From assembly GCA_934085875.1 (NCBI GenBank), contig CAKOHQ010000022.1:1-20831 (forward strand): 20,831 bases of DNA. Reading direction: 5' to 3'. The DNA is from an uncultured Bacilli bacterium. GTDB lineage: Bacteria; Bacillota_I; Bacilli_A; RF39; UBA660. The notes beneath the pieces are model-generated. The model saw nothing but the letters and a program-made list of their open reading frames with translations. It was not told where the DNA came from and did not search any database. Position 1 is the stretch's first letter. Each line of letters begins with the position of its first letter. Positions 1-7,110 of the stretch are shown piece after piece. The position numbers and the translations under genes were made by a program.

Positions 1-1
1 T

Positions 2-1315
2 GATAATGTAGCATACATAAAAGGAAGTTTTGATTCTATAATTAGTAGATGTAGTAAATATTTATTAGATGATAATGTTTATGAATTAGATGAAACTTAT
101 AAAAAACAATTAGCTAATATAGAAAAACAAGAATCTTCTAAAGCGTTACGATTAATTGCATTTGCATATAAAGATAGTAATATTGATAGTCCAGAAGAAA
201 ACATGATATTCATTGGATTAATGGGAATGATGGATCCTCCAAGAGATAAAGTTAGAGATGCAATAATACTTTGTGAAAAAAGTGGTATTAGACCAATAAT
301 GATTACTGGAGATTCTATAAATACTGCTATTGCTGTTGCAAAAGATGTTAATATCATTGACGACTCTAGCAAAACTATTGAGGGAAAATATATAGATAAA
401 ATGTCTGATGAAGAAATGGATAAATATATTCTTAATTATCAAGTTTTTGCAAGAATATCACCAAATACAAAAATGAGAATAGTTGAAACATTACAAAAAA
501 AAGGCTATGTAGTTGCAATGACAGGAGATGGTGTTAATGATGCTCCATCAATACAAAAAGCAGATATAGGAATCGGAATGGGAATTACTGGAACAGAAGT
601 TGTAAAAAAAGTTGCAGACTGTATACTAGTTGATGACAGTTTTAATACAATTGTTGAAGGTGTAAGTGAAGGAAGAAGAATAACATCTAATATCAAAAAA
701 GTCGTACTTTATTTGTTAGCAGGAAATATAATAGAAGTTATTTTAGTATTTGTTTCATTATTATTAAACATGGAATTTTTTACAACACTACAACTTTTAT
801 GGATTAATTTAGTGACAGATAGTATACCAGCCATTTCACTTGCTTTTGAAAAGAATATGGATGGATTAATGGACAATACACCAGATAATAAATATAACCA
901 AAGTTTCTTTACTCCATTCCTAAACGCAAAAATAATTATTACATCAGTTATAAAATCTATTATAATGATATTATTTACTATTGTTATATCTAAAAGCGTT
1001 GGAATACAAACTGCAACATCATTATTATTCATTTACCTAATTTGTAATGAATTATTATTTGCATATAGTTGTAGAAATCCCAAAAAGAGTATTTTGAATA
1101 AACATATTTTTGATAATAAAACATTAAATTTAAGTTTTATTTCATTAATAATATTACAAATTTTGTTATTTGCCTCTCCGCTTGGTAAATATTTTATAGC
1201 AGGCAATATTAATATTAAACTAATATTATTGACAATTATAATTACAATAGTATCATTTATATTAGAAGAATTATTTAAACCAATATTTACAAAATTATTT
1301 AAGGATTACAGATAG
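2..1315 (+). CDS. P-type cation (probably Ca2+) ATPase, 5' truncated by window edge
   Basis: This is the C-terminal part of a P2-type ATPase that pumps a cation, probably Ca2+, across the cell membrane. The frame is open from base 2, so the start, the actuator domain and the phosphorylated DKTGT Asp lie outside the window. Visible are the N-domain KGS (usual KGA), MMDPPR, MITGD and the P-domain hinge MTGDGVNDAP followed by ADIGIGMG. Six hydrophobic segments (M5-M10) follow. M5 has NIIEV and M6 has NLVTD, the positions of the Asn/Glu and Asn/Thr/Asp Ca2+ ligands of SERCA-type pumps; M8 has NELLFAYSCR. I infer Ca2+ from these ligands, but Mn2+ or another cation is possible. No terminator follows; the next gene starts 15 bases downstream, so the two are probably co-transcribed. 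Confidence 0.93.
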   Translation, partial: DNVAYIKGSFDSIISRCSKYLLDDNVYELDETYKKQLANIEKQESSKALRLIAFAYKDSNIDSPEENMIFIGLMGMMDPPRDKVRDAIILCEKSGIRPIMITGDSINTAIAVAKDVNIIDDSSKTIEGKYIDKMSDEEMDKYILNYQVFARISPNTKMRIVETLQKKGYVVAMTGDGVNDAPSIQKADIGIGMGITGTEVVKKVADCILVDDSFNTIVEGVSEGRRITSNIKKVVLYLLAGNIIEVILVFVSLLLNMEFFTTLQLLWINLVTDSIPAISLAFEKNMDGLMDNTPDNKYNQSFFTPFLNAKIIITSVIKSIIMILFTIVISKSVGIQTATSLLFIYLICNELLFAYSCRNPKKSILNKHIFDNKTLNLSFISLIILQILLFASPLGKYFIAGNINIKLILLTIIITIVSFILEELFKPIFTKLFKDYR

Positions 1316-1330
1316 GGGGAAAAGATATTT

Positions 1331-1702
1331 ATGAAAATAAGAAGTAAAATATTATTAATTTCTGTTATTGCTTTTGTATTGGGAGGATTTGTGGTGACTA
1401 TTACTTATGAATTCTTAGATGTAAATTTTAATGAAAAAACATATTATGCTAAATCTGATAACATAGATGGAAGTATTGATAAAATAAGTATAGATAATTA
1501 TATTAATATTGATTTATCAGGCAATATTTCAAATTATTGTATGAAAACAACTAGAACAAAACCTAATGGTTCTTCATTATGCTGGACAAGAGTAAATTCA
1601 AATAATCTAAAACTAAGTTATATAAAAGGTAAAGTATATTATATTTGGATTATGGATAACGATGGTAATATTTCAAGTGAATATCAAAAAGTAGTTTCGT
1701 AG
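1331..1702 (+). CDS. small membrane-anchored extracytoplasmic protein, unknown function
   Basis: This 123-aa protein has one N-terminal hydrophobic segment (about residues 6-25) that would act as an uncleaved anchor or signal, and a polar remainder predicted outside the cell. The outer part has two cysteines roughly ten residues apart (a CMKTT and a LCWTR motif) and ends in an YIWIMDNDGNIS stretch. That ending resembles the last strands of bacterial Ig-like domains (YVWVKDxAGNIS), so a small Ig-like fold is a guess. The SD AGGGGGA precedes the ATG. It is probably in an operon with the upstream ATPase, and its stop codon overlaps the SD of the next gene. I do not recognise a specific family. 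Confidence 0.75.
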   Translation: MKIRSKILLISVIAFVLGGFVVTITYEFLDVNFNEKTYYAKSDNIDGSIDKISIDNYINIDLSGNISNYCMKTTRTKPNGSSLCWTRVNSNNLKLSYIKGKVYYIWIMDNDGNISSEYQKVVS

Positions 1703-1710
1703 GTGATGAA

Positions 1711-2505
1711 ATGAAAGTGGAAGAATATATAAGTGTAGCAAAAAGATATTGTAAAGAAAATATAAATGAAAATATTGTATTGTTAGAACCTATATTTAGA
1801 GTAGAAAATAATAAAATATATTTTTCGTATATGATTACTAATTTTGTAGATGATAATGAATTAGAAATTATTAGACCTACACATTATTTATTGCAAAATA
1901 TAGTAAATGGATGTGTTGAAAAATTATATAAATGTGACGAGCATGACTTTACAACTAATAATATAATACCTAAAAATAAAATATATAAGAATCTAGGTAG
2001 CAGTAAATTATATGATATTGAAAATTATATAATGAAGAGTTTAAATAAATGGGCCCATTCTATAAAAGATGAAGTTAATAATAAATTTGTTGATGATCTA
2101 TATAATAGTAAGATTATGATTCTAAATAACAATTTAATTTCATCAAAAGAATATATTAATTATAATTTTAGTACTCTTATAAAAGAATTAGAAAATAATT
2201 TATATAATTACTTTGAAAATGATATAAATAACGGAGTTGAAAATTATAAAAATCATTTATTTAACTTGGTAAAACAAAATTATCAAAATGATAATATAGA
2301 TTATAAGGTAATAAAAGAATACATTAAATTGATAAAATTTCTTTATCCAGATTTTATAGAATTAATTAATGCATTTTCTAATATTAAGGATATTACGGAT
2401 GAAATATACGATAATAAATTAAAAGATAGTATAATAGATAAAGATGAAATACTTAAAAAGATAGATGCTAAAATAGCTGAATTGGAGAACGATATTAATG
2501 AATGA
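1711..2505 (+). CDS. hypothetical protein, Asn/Ile/Lys-rich, predicted cytoplasmic
   Basis: This 264-aa protein belongs to no family I recognise. It has no signal peptide or membrane segment. The first 70 residues are mixed alpha/beta; the rest is mostly helical with many Asn, Ile and Lys, and the last 40 residues form a charged helix rich in Lys and Asp that could be coiled coil. The SD AGGTGAT overlaps the previous stop codon, and the last eight bases overlap the next gene. That arrangement suggests translational coupling and a shared function with the downstream protein. An effector/partner or toxin/antidote pair is possible, but nothing in the sequence proves it. Confidence 0.72.
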   Translation: MKVEEYISVAKRYCKENINENIVLLEPIFRVENNKIYFSYMITNFVDDNELEIIRPTHYLLQNIVNGCVEKLYKCDEHDFTTNNIIPKNKIYKNLGSSKLYDIENYIMKSLNKWAHSIKDEVNNKFVDDLYNSKIMILNNNLISSKEYINYNFSTLIKELENNLYNYFENDINNGVENYKNHLFNLVKQNYQNDNIDYKVIKEYIKLIKFLYPDFIELINAFSNIKDITDEIYDNKLKDSIIDKDEILKKIDAKIAELENDINE

Positions 2506-3031
2506 AGTAAATGCAATTGATTACATAAATAATGAGATAATTAATAATAAAAATATAATAAGAGGACATAAAACTATAAATAATCCTGATAGTATATGTA
2601 ATAATGGTTTATTTATGGGAGCGAATTTATTAGATTCATCAACTATTAATATTAATAAAAATAGCTATGAAACTGTTATTAATCAATTAAATAATTGGAA
2701 TCATGGTACCGGAAATTATATAGTTTTAATAGAAATACCAATTGAATTATATAAAAGAAATGAAATGGACAATATTATTGCTTTTACTAACGAGACTAAT
2801 AATATTGGTTTTGGTGGAAGTTCATTTAAAATTCCAGAAAAATATATAAAAGGTTATTTTGATATTAGCAAAGGTACCTTTACATATAATACGAATTATG
2901 GTTTCTATAATAATGACATCAACAGAATTAATAATATATATATTGCAAAAGAAGAAATGGAAAAAGAATGTATATATGATAATTTAGGAAACGTACATTT
3001 TCTAGATGAAATGAATAATAAGAAATTATAA
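2498..3031 (+). CDS. hypothetical protein, possibly ADP-ribosyltransferase-like fold
   Basis: This 177-aa protein is encoded by a gene overlapping the preceding one by 8 bases. Its N-terminal half has IIRGHKT, then NPDSICNNGLF, then a DSST stretch. The middle has WNHGTGNYIVLIEIP and the C-terminal half has KIPEKYIKGYFD. An early Arg/His strand, a following Ile-x-x-xGL turn and a central hydrophobic strand broadly resemble the NAD-binding core of some ADP-ribosyltransferase-like proteins. I also recall similar uncharacterised proteins in gut Firmicutes. Both comparisons come from memory and are weak. No signal peptide is visible. A strong hairpin terminator lies 11 bases past the stop and closes the transcription unit. 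Confidence 0.7.
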   Translation: MNEVNAIDYINNEIINNKNIIRGHKTINNPDSICNNGLFMGANLLDSSTININKNSYETVINQLNNWNHGTGNYIVLIEIPIELYKRNEMDNIIAFTNETNNIGFGGSSFKIPEKYIKGYFDISKGTFTYNTNYGFYNNDINRINNIYIAKEEMEKECIYDNLGNVHFLDEMNNKKL

Positions 3032-3041
3032 AAATATATAA

Positions 3042-3072
3042 GATATTAGATGATTTTATCTGATATTTTTTT
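3042..3072 (+). terminator. Rho-independent terminator after the 1331-3031 gene group
   Basis: ATATTAGAT (3043-3051) pairs with ATCTGATAT (3058-3066), nine base pairs with one G-U and a six-base loop, followed directly by a run of six T. Confidence 0.8.
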
Positions 3073-3123
3073 ATTTAAATTACTTTATATCATATAAAAA
3101 AGGCATATTTAATAGAATATACT

Positions 3124-3762
3124 ATGAAAAAGAATATAATAATACTATTAATAATTTTAAATATATGTTTAATCTTACCAACAAAAGCATTAGAACGTAA
3201 AATGATATTAAATAACATAATTATAGTTATAGATCCAGGACATGGTTGTAAAGACATAGGTACTAGTTATCAATCTATTTATGAAAAAGATATAAATTTA
3301 GATATATCAAAAAAATTAAAGAAAGAATTAGAAGATTATGGAGCAACAGTAATTCTAACTAGAGAAGATGATTACGATTTATCAACACCAAACGCAAATA
3401 GAAGAAAGAAAAGTGATTTTGATAATAGAATAAAATTAATTAATGATATCAATCCAAAACTAGTAATATCAATTCATCAAAATTACTATAAAGATTCAAA
3501 ATATAAAGGAACACAAATATTCTATAAAGATAATAAAGAATTAGCAGAATATTTACAAAAAAATATAAATAAAGATAGACAAGCAAAAAAAATATCAAAT
3601 ACGCTTTATATGTATAACAAAATAAATACAGAAGTACTTTTAATAGAATGTGGCTTTTTATCTAATCCCACAGATAGAAAAAATTTAACAAATGAAAAAT
3701 ATAAAACAAAATATACAAAAGACTTATCATACAACTTAAAAGAATATTTTAAAAATAATTAA
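3124..3762 (+). CDS. N-acetylmuramoyl-L-alanine amidase (Amidase_3, CwlD-like)
   Basis: This 212-aa zinc hydrolase should cleave the amide bond between N-acetylmuramic acid and L-alanine in peptidoglycan, outside the membrane. A basic N-terminus and hydrophobic stretch (residues 4-18) form a signal peptide or anchor ending near TKA. The catalytic domain fills the rest. It shows IDPGHG (zinc ligand His40), the YEKD Glu54, SIHQN (His118) and the IECGFLSNP motif with catalytic Glu175, so all metal and catalytic positions are present. No SH3 or binding repeats follow, as in CwlD-type enzymes. The start lacks a good SD, so expression may be weak or the true start uncertain. A second, broken copy of its C-terminus lies at 4753-4896. 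Confidence 0.9.
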   Translation: MKKNIIILLIILNICLILPTKALERKMILNNIIIVIDPGHGCKDIGTSYQSIYEKDINLDISKKLKKELEDYGATVILTREDDYDLSTPNANRRKKSDFDNRIKLINDINPKLVISIHQNYYKDSKYKGTQIFYKDNKELAEYLQKNINKDRQAKKISNTLYMYNKINTEVLLIECGFLSNPTDRKNLTNEKYKTKYTKDLSYNLKEYFKNN

Positions 3763-3786
3763 TATAAAAGAATTATATCAATTTTT
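3762..3786 (+). terminator. weak terminator-like hairpin after the amidase gene
   Basis: ATATAA (3762-3767) can pair with TTATAT (3773-3778) across a five-base loop, followed by CAATTTTTC. The stem is only A-T pairs and overlaps the stop codon, so termination may be partial. Confidence 0.3.
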
Positions 3787-3853
3787 CATTTATTTTAACC
3801 GTTTAACACAAAACACGTATATTAAAAAATATTAACAAAATGCATATTATATA

Positions 3854-3880
3854 TTGACACATAATCGATCGGTATAGTAT
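3854..3880 (+). promoter_or_regulatory. probable promoter of the dinD-like gene
   Basis: A consensus -35 TTGACA (3854-3859) is followed by TATAGT/TAGTAT (3873-3880). The spacing of 13-15 bases is short for sigma-A, so the exact -10 is uncertain. The site includes the palindrome CGATCG (3866-3871), a possible operator core. No Firmicutes LexA box (CGAAC-N4-GTTCG) was found. Confidence 0.45.
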
Positions 3881-3905
3881 GGTTTAAATACAGGGGTGAT
3901 AATAA

Positions 3906-4736
3906 ATGAATCAAATAAAAAAATATAGCGAAATAAGTTTTGAAGATATAAAACATGTTGATGAATATGGTAATGAGTATTGGTTAGCAAGAGAATTACA
4001 ACAAGTACTAGAATACAAAAAATGGCAAAAGTTTACAAATGTAATAGAAAATGCAAAGTTAGCTTGTGAACAAAGTAAATTTATAATAGAAGACCATATT
4101 ACCCAAGTGGGTAATATGGTTGATATAGGATCTAAAACTTCAAGAAGTATTGTAGATTATAAGTTATCAAGATACGCATGTTATTTAATAGTACAAAATT
4201 CCGATCCTAGAAAAGAAGTTGTTGCTTTAGGGCAAACCTACTTTGCAATACAAACAAGAAAACAAGAACTAACTGAAAAAGAATATGTAAATTTAACAGA
4301 AGAAGAAAAAAGATTTTATCAAAGGAATTTGACTAAAAAAGGCAATTGTTCTTTAAATCAAACCGCTAAAAAGTGTGGAGTTAAAAACTTTGATCAATTT
4401 CATAATGCTGGTTATAAAGGATTATACAATGGTGAAACAGCAGATGATATTGCTAAAAGAAAAGGATTAAGATATAGAGAAGATATTTTAGATAATATGG
4501 GTAGTGATGAATTAATTGCTAACCTATTTAGAATTTCACAAACTGAACAAAAATTAAAAAGAGATAATATACAAGGTGATGGAAAAGCTAAAGAAACTCA
4601 TTATAAGGTCGGACAAGAAGTTAGAAATACTATTAATAGACTTGGAGGAGTCATGCCTGAAGATTTACCAACACCTAAAAAATCTTTAAAAGAATTAGAA
4701 AAAGAAAAGAAAAAAATATTAATAATTGAATTATAG
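3906..4736 (+). CDS. dinD: DinD-like protein (DNA-damage-inducible protein D family, BRO-N-type domain)
   Basis: This 276-aa protein matches the DinD family in length and layout. In E. coli, DinD binds RecA and disassembles RecA filaments. The N-terminal 110 residues form a BRO-N-like domain with the family's EYWLARELQQVLEY segment, a central ITQVGNMVDIGSK stretch, and YACYLIVQNSDP followed by FAIQTRKQE. The C-terminal part has SDELIANLFRISQTEQKL and GKAKETHYKVGQEVR, both typical of DinD. The SD GGGGTGAT precedes the ATG. The gene has its own promoter and a terminator overlapping its stop, so it forms a self-contained cassette between an intact amidase gene and an amidase fragment. Such genes often sit in mobile or phage-derived regions, which fits recent acquisition. 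Damage induction cannot be inferred here. Confidence 0.9.
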   Translation: MNQIKKYSEISFEDIKHVDEYGNEYWLARELQQVLEYKKWQKFTNVIENAKLACEQSKFIIEDHITQVGNMVDIGSKTSRSIVDYKLSRYACYLIVQNSDPRKEVVALGQTYFAIQTRKQELTEKEYVNLTEEEKRFYQRNLTKKGNCSLNQTAKKCGVKNFDQFHNAGYKGLYNGETADDIAKRKGLRYREDILDNMGSDELIANLFRISQTEQKLKRDNIQGDGKAKETHYKVGQEVRNTINRLGGVMPEDLPTPKKSLKELEKEKKKILIIEL

Positions 4737-4751
4737 ATATAATTTTTTTTT
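4729..4751 (+). terminator. terminator of the dinD-like gene, overlapping its stop codon
   Basis: AATTATA (4729-4735) is the exact inverse of TATAATT (4738-4744), followed by seven T. The TAG stop codon lies in the hairpin. The stem is only A-T pairs, so its strength is uncertain. Confidence 0.5.
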
Positions 4752-4752
4752 C

Positions 4753-4896
4753 AAAAGAAATGCAGGAGTGATTTTAATAGAATGTGGTTTTTTATCTAAT
4801 TCAATAGATAGAACAAATTTAACAAATGAAAAATATAAAATAAAATATACAAAAGACTTATCTAATTACATAAAAAACTATTTCAAACAAAATTAA
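4753..4896 (+). pseudogene. 3' remnant of a second CwlD-like amidase gene
   Basis: Read in frame, this segment gives VILIECGFLSN, then NLTNEKYK and IKYTKDLS, ending in KQN and a stop. This closely matches the last 45 or so residues of the intact amidase at 3124-3762, including the catalytic Glu motif. No signal peptide, His zinc ligands or convincing start remain; the only candidate, GTG at 4768, has no SD at workable spacing. The two copies are clearly related but differ at many bases, most strongly in the last 15 codons, so this is an old paralogue or a divergent allele and not a fresh duplication. The similarity begins immediately after the T-run of the dinD terminator, which places a rearrangement boundary near 4750. 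Confidence 0.85.
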
Positions 4897-4900
4897 CGTA

Positions 4901-4920
4901 AAATTCATAATAAATTCATA
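4901..4920. repeat. two direct repeats AAATTCATA upstream of the Abi gene
   Basis: AAATTCATA occurs at 4901-4909 and again at 4912-4920, an 11-base period (one helical turn). This could be a protein-binding site or chance in AT-rich DNA. Confidence 0.4.
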
Positions 4921-4975
4921 AATTTTATATATGATTTTAGTGTTAGTTGTGATAGAATTTATAATAGGTGGTAGT

Positions 4976-5947
4976 ATGAGTAAACATAATAATGAAAATA
5001 ATAACTCAACTAATAAAATATTCAAAACCTTAGACGAACAAATAGAAATATTAAAAAGTAAAGGTTTAGTTATAGATGATGTAGATTCAGCTAAAGAAAT
5101 ACTTCTTAGAGAAAACTACTTCTTCTTAAGTGGATATAGATATTTATTATTACGTTCAAGAACAGAAAAAAAATATCTTCCTGGAGCTAATTTCAGAGAA
5201 CTATATGCATTATTTAACTTCGATAGACAAATACGTAATATAATATTTAAAAATCTACTAATAATAGAAAATAATATCAAAAGTATATTCTCATACCAAC
5301 TATCAAAAAAATATGGTTTTAAAGAAAAAGATTATTTAAAACCATCAAACTTTACAAACAATCCAGAAAAATTTAGACAAGTAAATGACTTAATAAAAAA
5401 AATGAAAAGACAAATAAGAATTAATGGAAGTCAACACTCAGCAACTAAACATTATCAAATGAATTATGGTTATGTACCATTATGGATTGTTGTTAAAGTA
5501 TTATCGTTTGGTATAGTATGTGAATTATATACCATAATGAAAAAAGAGGACCAAATAGAAATATCAAATATTTATAACATCGATCCTAATACATTATGTA
5601 TATACTTACCAATACTATCAAACTACAGAAATCTATGTGCTCATGAAGATATTCTTTATGATTATAGAACACAAAAACCTATACCAGATAATTACTTACA
5701 TAGAGAATTAGAAATTCCAAAACAAGATGGCGAATATATATATGGTAAAGATGATTTATTTGCATTAATGATAATATTAAAAAGAATGTTATCAAAAAAT
5801 GAATTTAAATTATTAATTAATGAAATAAATTATGAATTAGACATATTAGAAGGAAAACTAAAAACTATAAAAATAGATAGATTATTAGATGCAATAGGAT
5901 TTCCAACGAATTTTAGAGAAATTAGTTATTTAGATAAGGAGTTATGA
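4976..5947 (+). CDS. Abi family protein (Abi_2, HEPN RNase-like abortive-infection protein)
   Basis: This 323-aa protein belongs to the AbiD/AbiF (Abi_2) family. These HEPN-domain proteins are thought to cut RNA and stop growth on phage infection. Family features in order are NYFFLSGYRYLL (about residues 45-56), an F-x-ELYALFNFDRQIR segment, a helix with IIENNIKSIFSY, a YGYVPLWIVVKVLSFG segment, and YRNLCAHEDILYDYR. The last carries the HEPN R-x4-H motif (Arg218, His223). The ATG at 4976 is chosen because AGGTGG lies four bases upstream; an in-frame ATG at 4931 lacks an SD and would add a hydrophobic tail foreign to the family. The gene's last codons contain the SD for the downstream protease gene. 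No separate antitoxin gene is visible. Confidence 0.9.
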   Translation: MSKHNNENNNSTNKIFKTLDEQIEILKSKGLVIDDVDSAKEILLRENYFFLSGYRYLLLRSRTEKKYLPGANFRELYALFNFDRQIRNIIFKNLLIIENNIKSIFSYQLSKKYGFKEKDYLKPSNFTNNPEKFRQVNDLIKKMKRQIRINGSQHSATKHYQMNYGYVPLWIVVKVLSFGIVCELYTIMKKEDQIEISNIYNIDPNTLCIYLPILSNYRNLCAHEDILYDYRTQKPIPDNYLHRELEIPKQDGEYIYGKDDLFALMIILKRMLSKNEFKLLINEINYELDILEGKLKTIKIDRLLDAIGFPTNFREISYLDKEL

Positions 5948-5949
5948 TT

Positions 5950-7041
5950 ATGAAAAAGAATAAAACATTAAATATTATATTAATAATAATAGCATTCGTA
6001 GTAGGAGCCGGAGGAATGTATGCACTAGTAAATTATGCACCTAAATCAGTTCAAACAATTGTTAATAAAAGTGAAAAAGAAGTGACTATAACGGATACAG
6101 GTATAGCAGACTCAGTAGAAAAACTATATGATGCTGTAGTAGTTGTAGGTTCATATAAAAATGGTGTACTTGCTAGTAGTGGTACAGGATTTGTTTATGA
6201 AGAAGATGATAAATATGCTTACATATTAACAAATTCACATGTAGTAGATGGTGCTACATCTGTTAAAGTTAAATTTACAAATAATAATATAGAAAATGTT
6301 GAATTAGTTGGTAATGATTCATATTCAGACATCGCAGTATTAAAAATAGATAAAAGTAAAGTTTTAAAAGTAGCATCTATCGGAAAAACAACAGACATGA
6401 GAGTAGGAGATACAGTATTTGCAATAGGAGCACCATTAAATGATGAATATTCATGGACTGTAACACGTGGAATTTTATCTGGAAAAGATAGATTAGTAGA
6501 TGTTAGCACAACAAATTCAAATGCAACATCAGATTGGGTAATGTCTGTTATGCAAACTGATGCTTCAATAAATAGCGGAAACTCTGGTGGTCCACTTGCA
6601 AATGCAAATGGCGAAGTAATTGGTATAACAAACATGAAATTAGTTTCAACAGGTGTAGAAGGAATAGGATTTGCAATTCCAATAGAAGATGCGATAAATT
6701 ATGCTACACAACTTAGAAATGGCGGTAAAATTGAAAGACCATTCCTAGGAGTATCAATGTTAAATTCAAGTGATACATATAACTTATCAAGATATAGAAT
6801 CAGCGTTCCAGAAAATGTTGAGGGTGCAGTTGTTATAGAAGCGCAAGCTAAATCACCTGCAGATAGTGCTGGACTTAAAACTGGAGACATTATAACAAAA
6901 ATAGAAGATTATGATGTAACAAGTGTATCAAGATTAAAATATTATTTATATAAATATAATCCAGGAGATACAGTAAAAATTACTTATGTAAGAAATGGTA
7001 AAACAGAAACAACATCTGTTAAATTAGAAAAAAGTGAATAG
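5950..7041 (+). CDS. htrA: HtrA/DegP-type trypsin-like serine protease with one PDZ domain
   Basis: This 363-aa membrane-anchored protease should degrade or handle misfolded proteins at the outer face of the membrane. An N-terminal membrane segment (about residues 8-28) is followed by a linker, a trypsin-like domain and one C-terminal PDZ domain (about residues 255-360, starting near RPFLGVSM). The catalytic triad is complete: His97 in TNSHVV, Asp127 in SDIAVLKI, Ser212 in NSGNSGGPL. ATG 5950 is chosen because AAGGAG (5936-5941) is eight bases upstream; ATG 5944 is only two bases from it. That SD lies inside the Abi gene, whose TGA is at 5945-5947, so the two are co-transcribed and probably coupled. 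A terminator follows directly. Confidence 0.95.
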   Translation: MKKNKTLNIILIIIAFVVGAGGMYALVNYAPKSVQTIVNKSEKEVTITDTGIADSVEKLYDAVVVVGSYKNGVLASSGTGFVYEEDDKYAYILTNSHVVDGATSVKVKFTNNNIENVELVGNDSYSDIAVLKIDKSKVLKVASIGKTTDMRVGDTVFAIGAPLNDEYSWTVTRGILSGKDRLVDVSTTNSNATSDWVMSVMQTDASINSGNSGGPLANANGEVIGITNMKLVSTGVEGIGFAIPIEDAINYATQLRNGGKIERPFLGVSMLNSSDTYNLSRYRISVPENVEGAVVIEAQAKSPADSAGLKTGDIITKIEDYDVTSVSRLKYYLYKYNPGDTVKITYVRNGKTETTSVKLEKSE

Positions 7042-7069
7042 GTTATTAATTTAATCTATTTTTCTTTTT
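7037..7069 (+). terminator. terminator after htrA, stem includes the stop codon
   Basis: AATAGGTTA (7037-7045) pairs with TAATCTATT (7052-7060), nine pairs with one G-U and a six-base loop, followed by TTTCTTTTT. The htrA TAG stop lies in the left arm. Confidence 0.75.
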
Positions 7070-7077
7070 ACAAAATA

Positions 7078-7086
7078 TGTTATAAT
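7078..7086 (+). promoter_or_regulatory. extended -10 promoter element of ychF
   Basis: TGTTATAAT (7078-7086) is an extended -10 (TGN plus perfect TATAAT) 24 bases before the ychF start. No good -35 is present, as is common for extended -10 promoters. It follows directly after the htrA terminator. Confidence 0.6.
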
Positions 7087-7110
7087 ACGATATAGAAATG
7101 AGGAATTAAT

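Noticed and set aside
3763..3905. LexA/SOS box controlling the dinD-like gene
   Set aside because: No CGAAC-N4-GTTCG or close variant is present; only a CGATCG palindrome near the -10 was found, so SOS control is not supported.
4960..4965. TATAAT directly upstream of the Abi gene as its promoter
   Set aside because: Transcription would start at about 4972, removing the SD and leaving only four bases before the ATG. It is more likely chance in AT-rich DNA.
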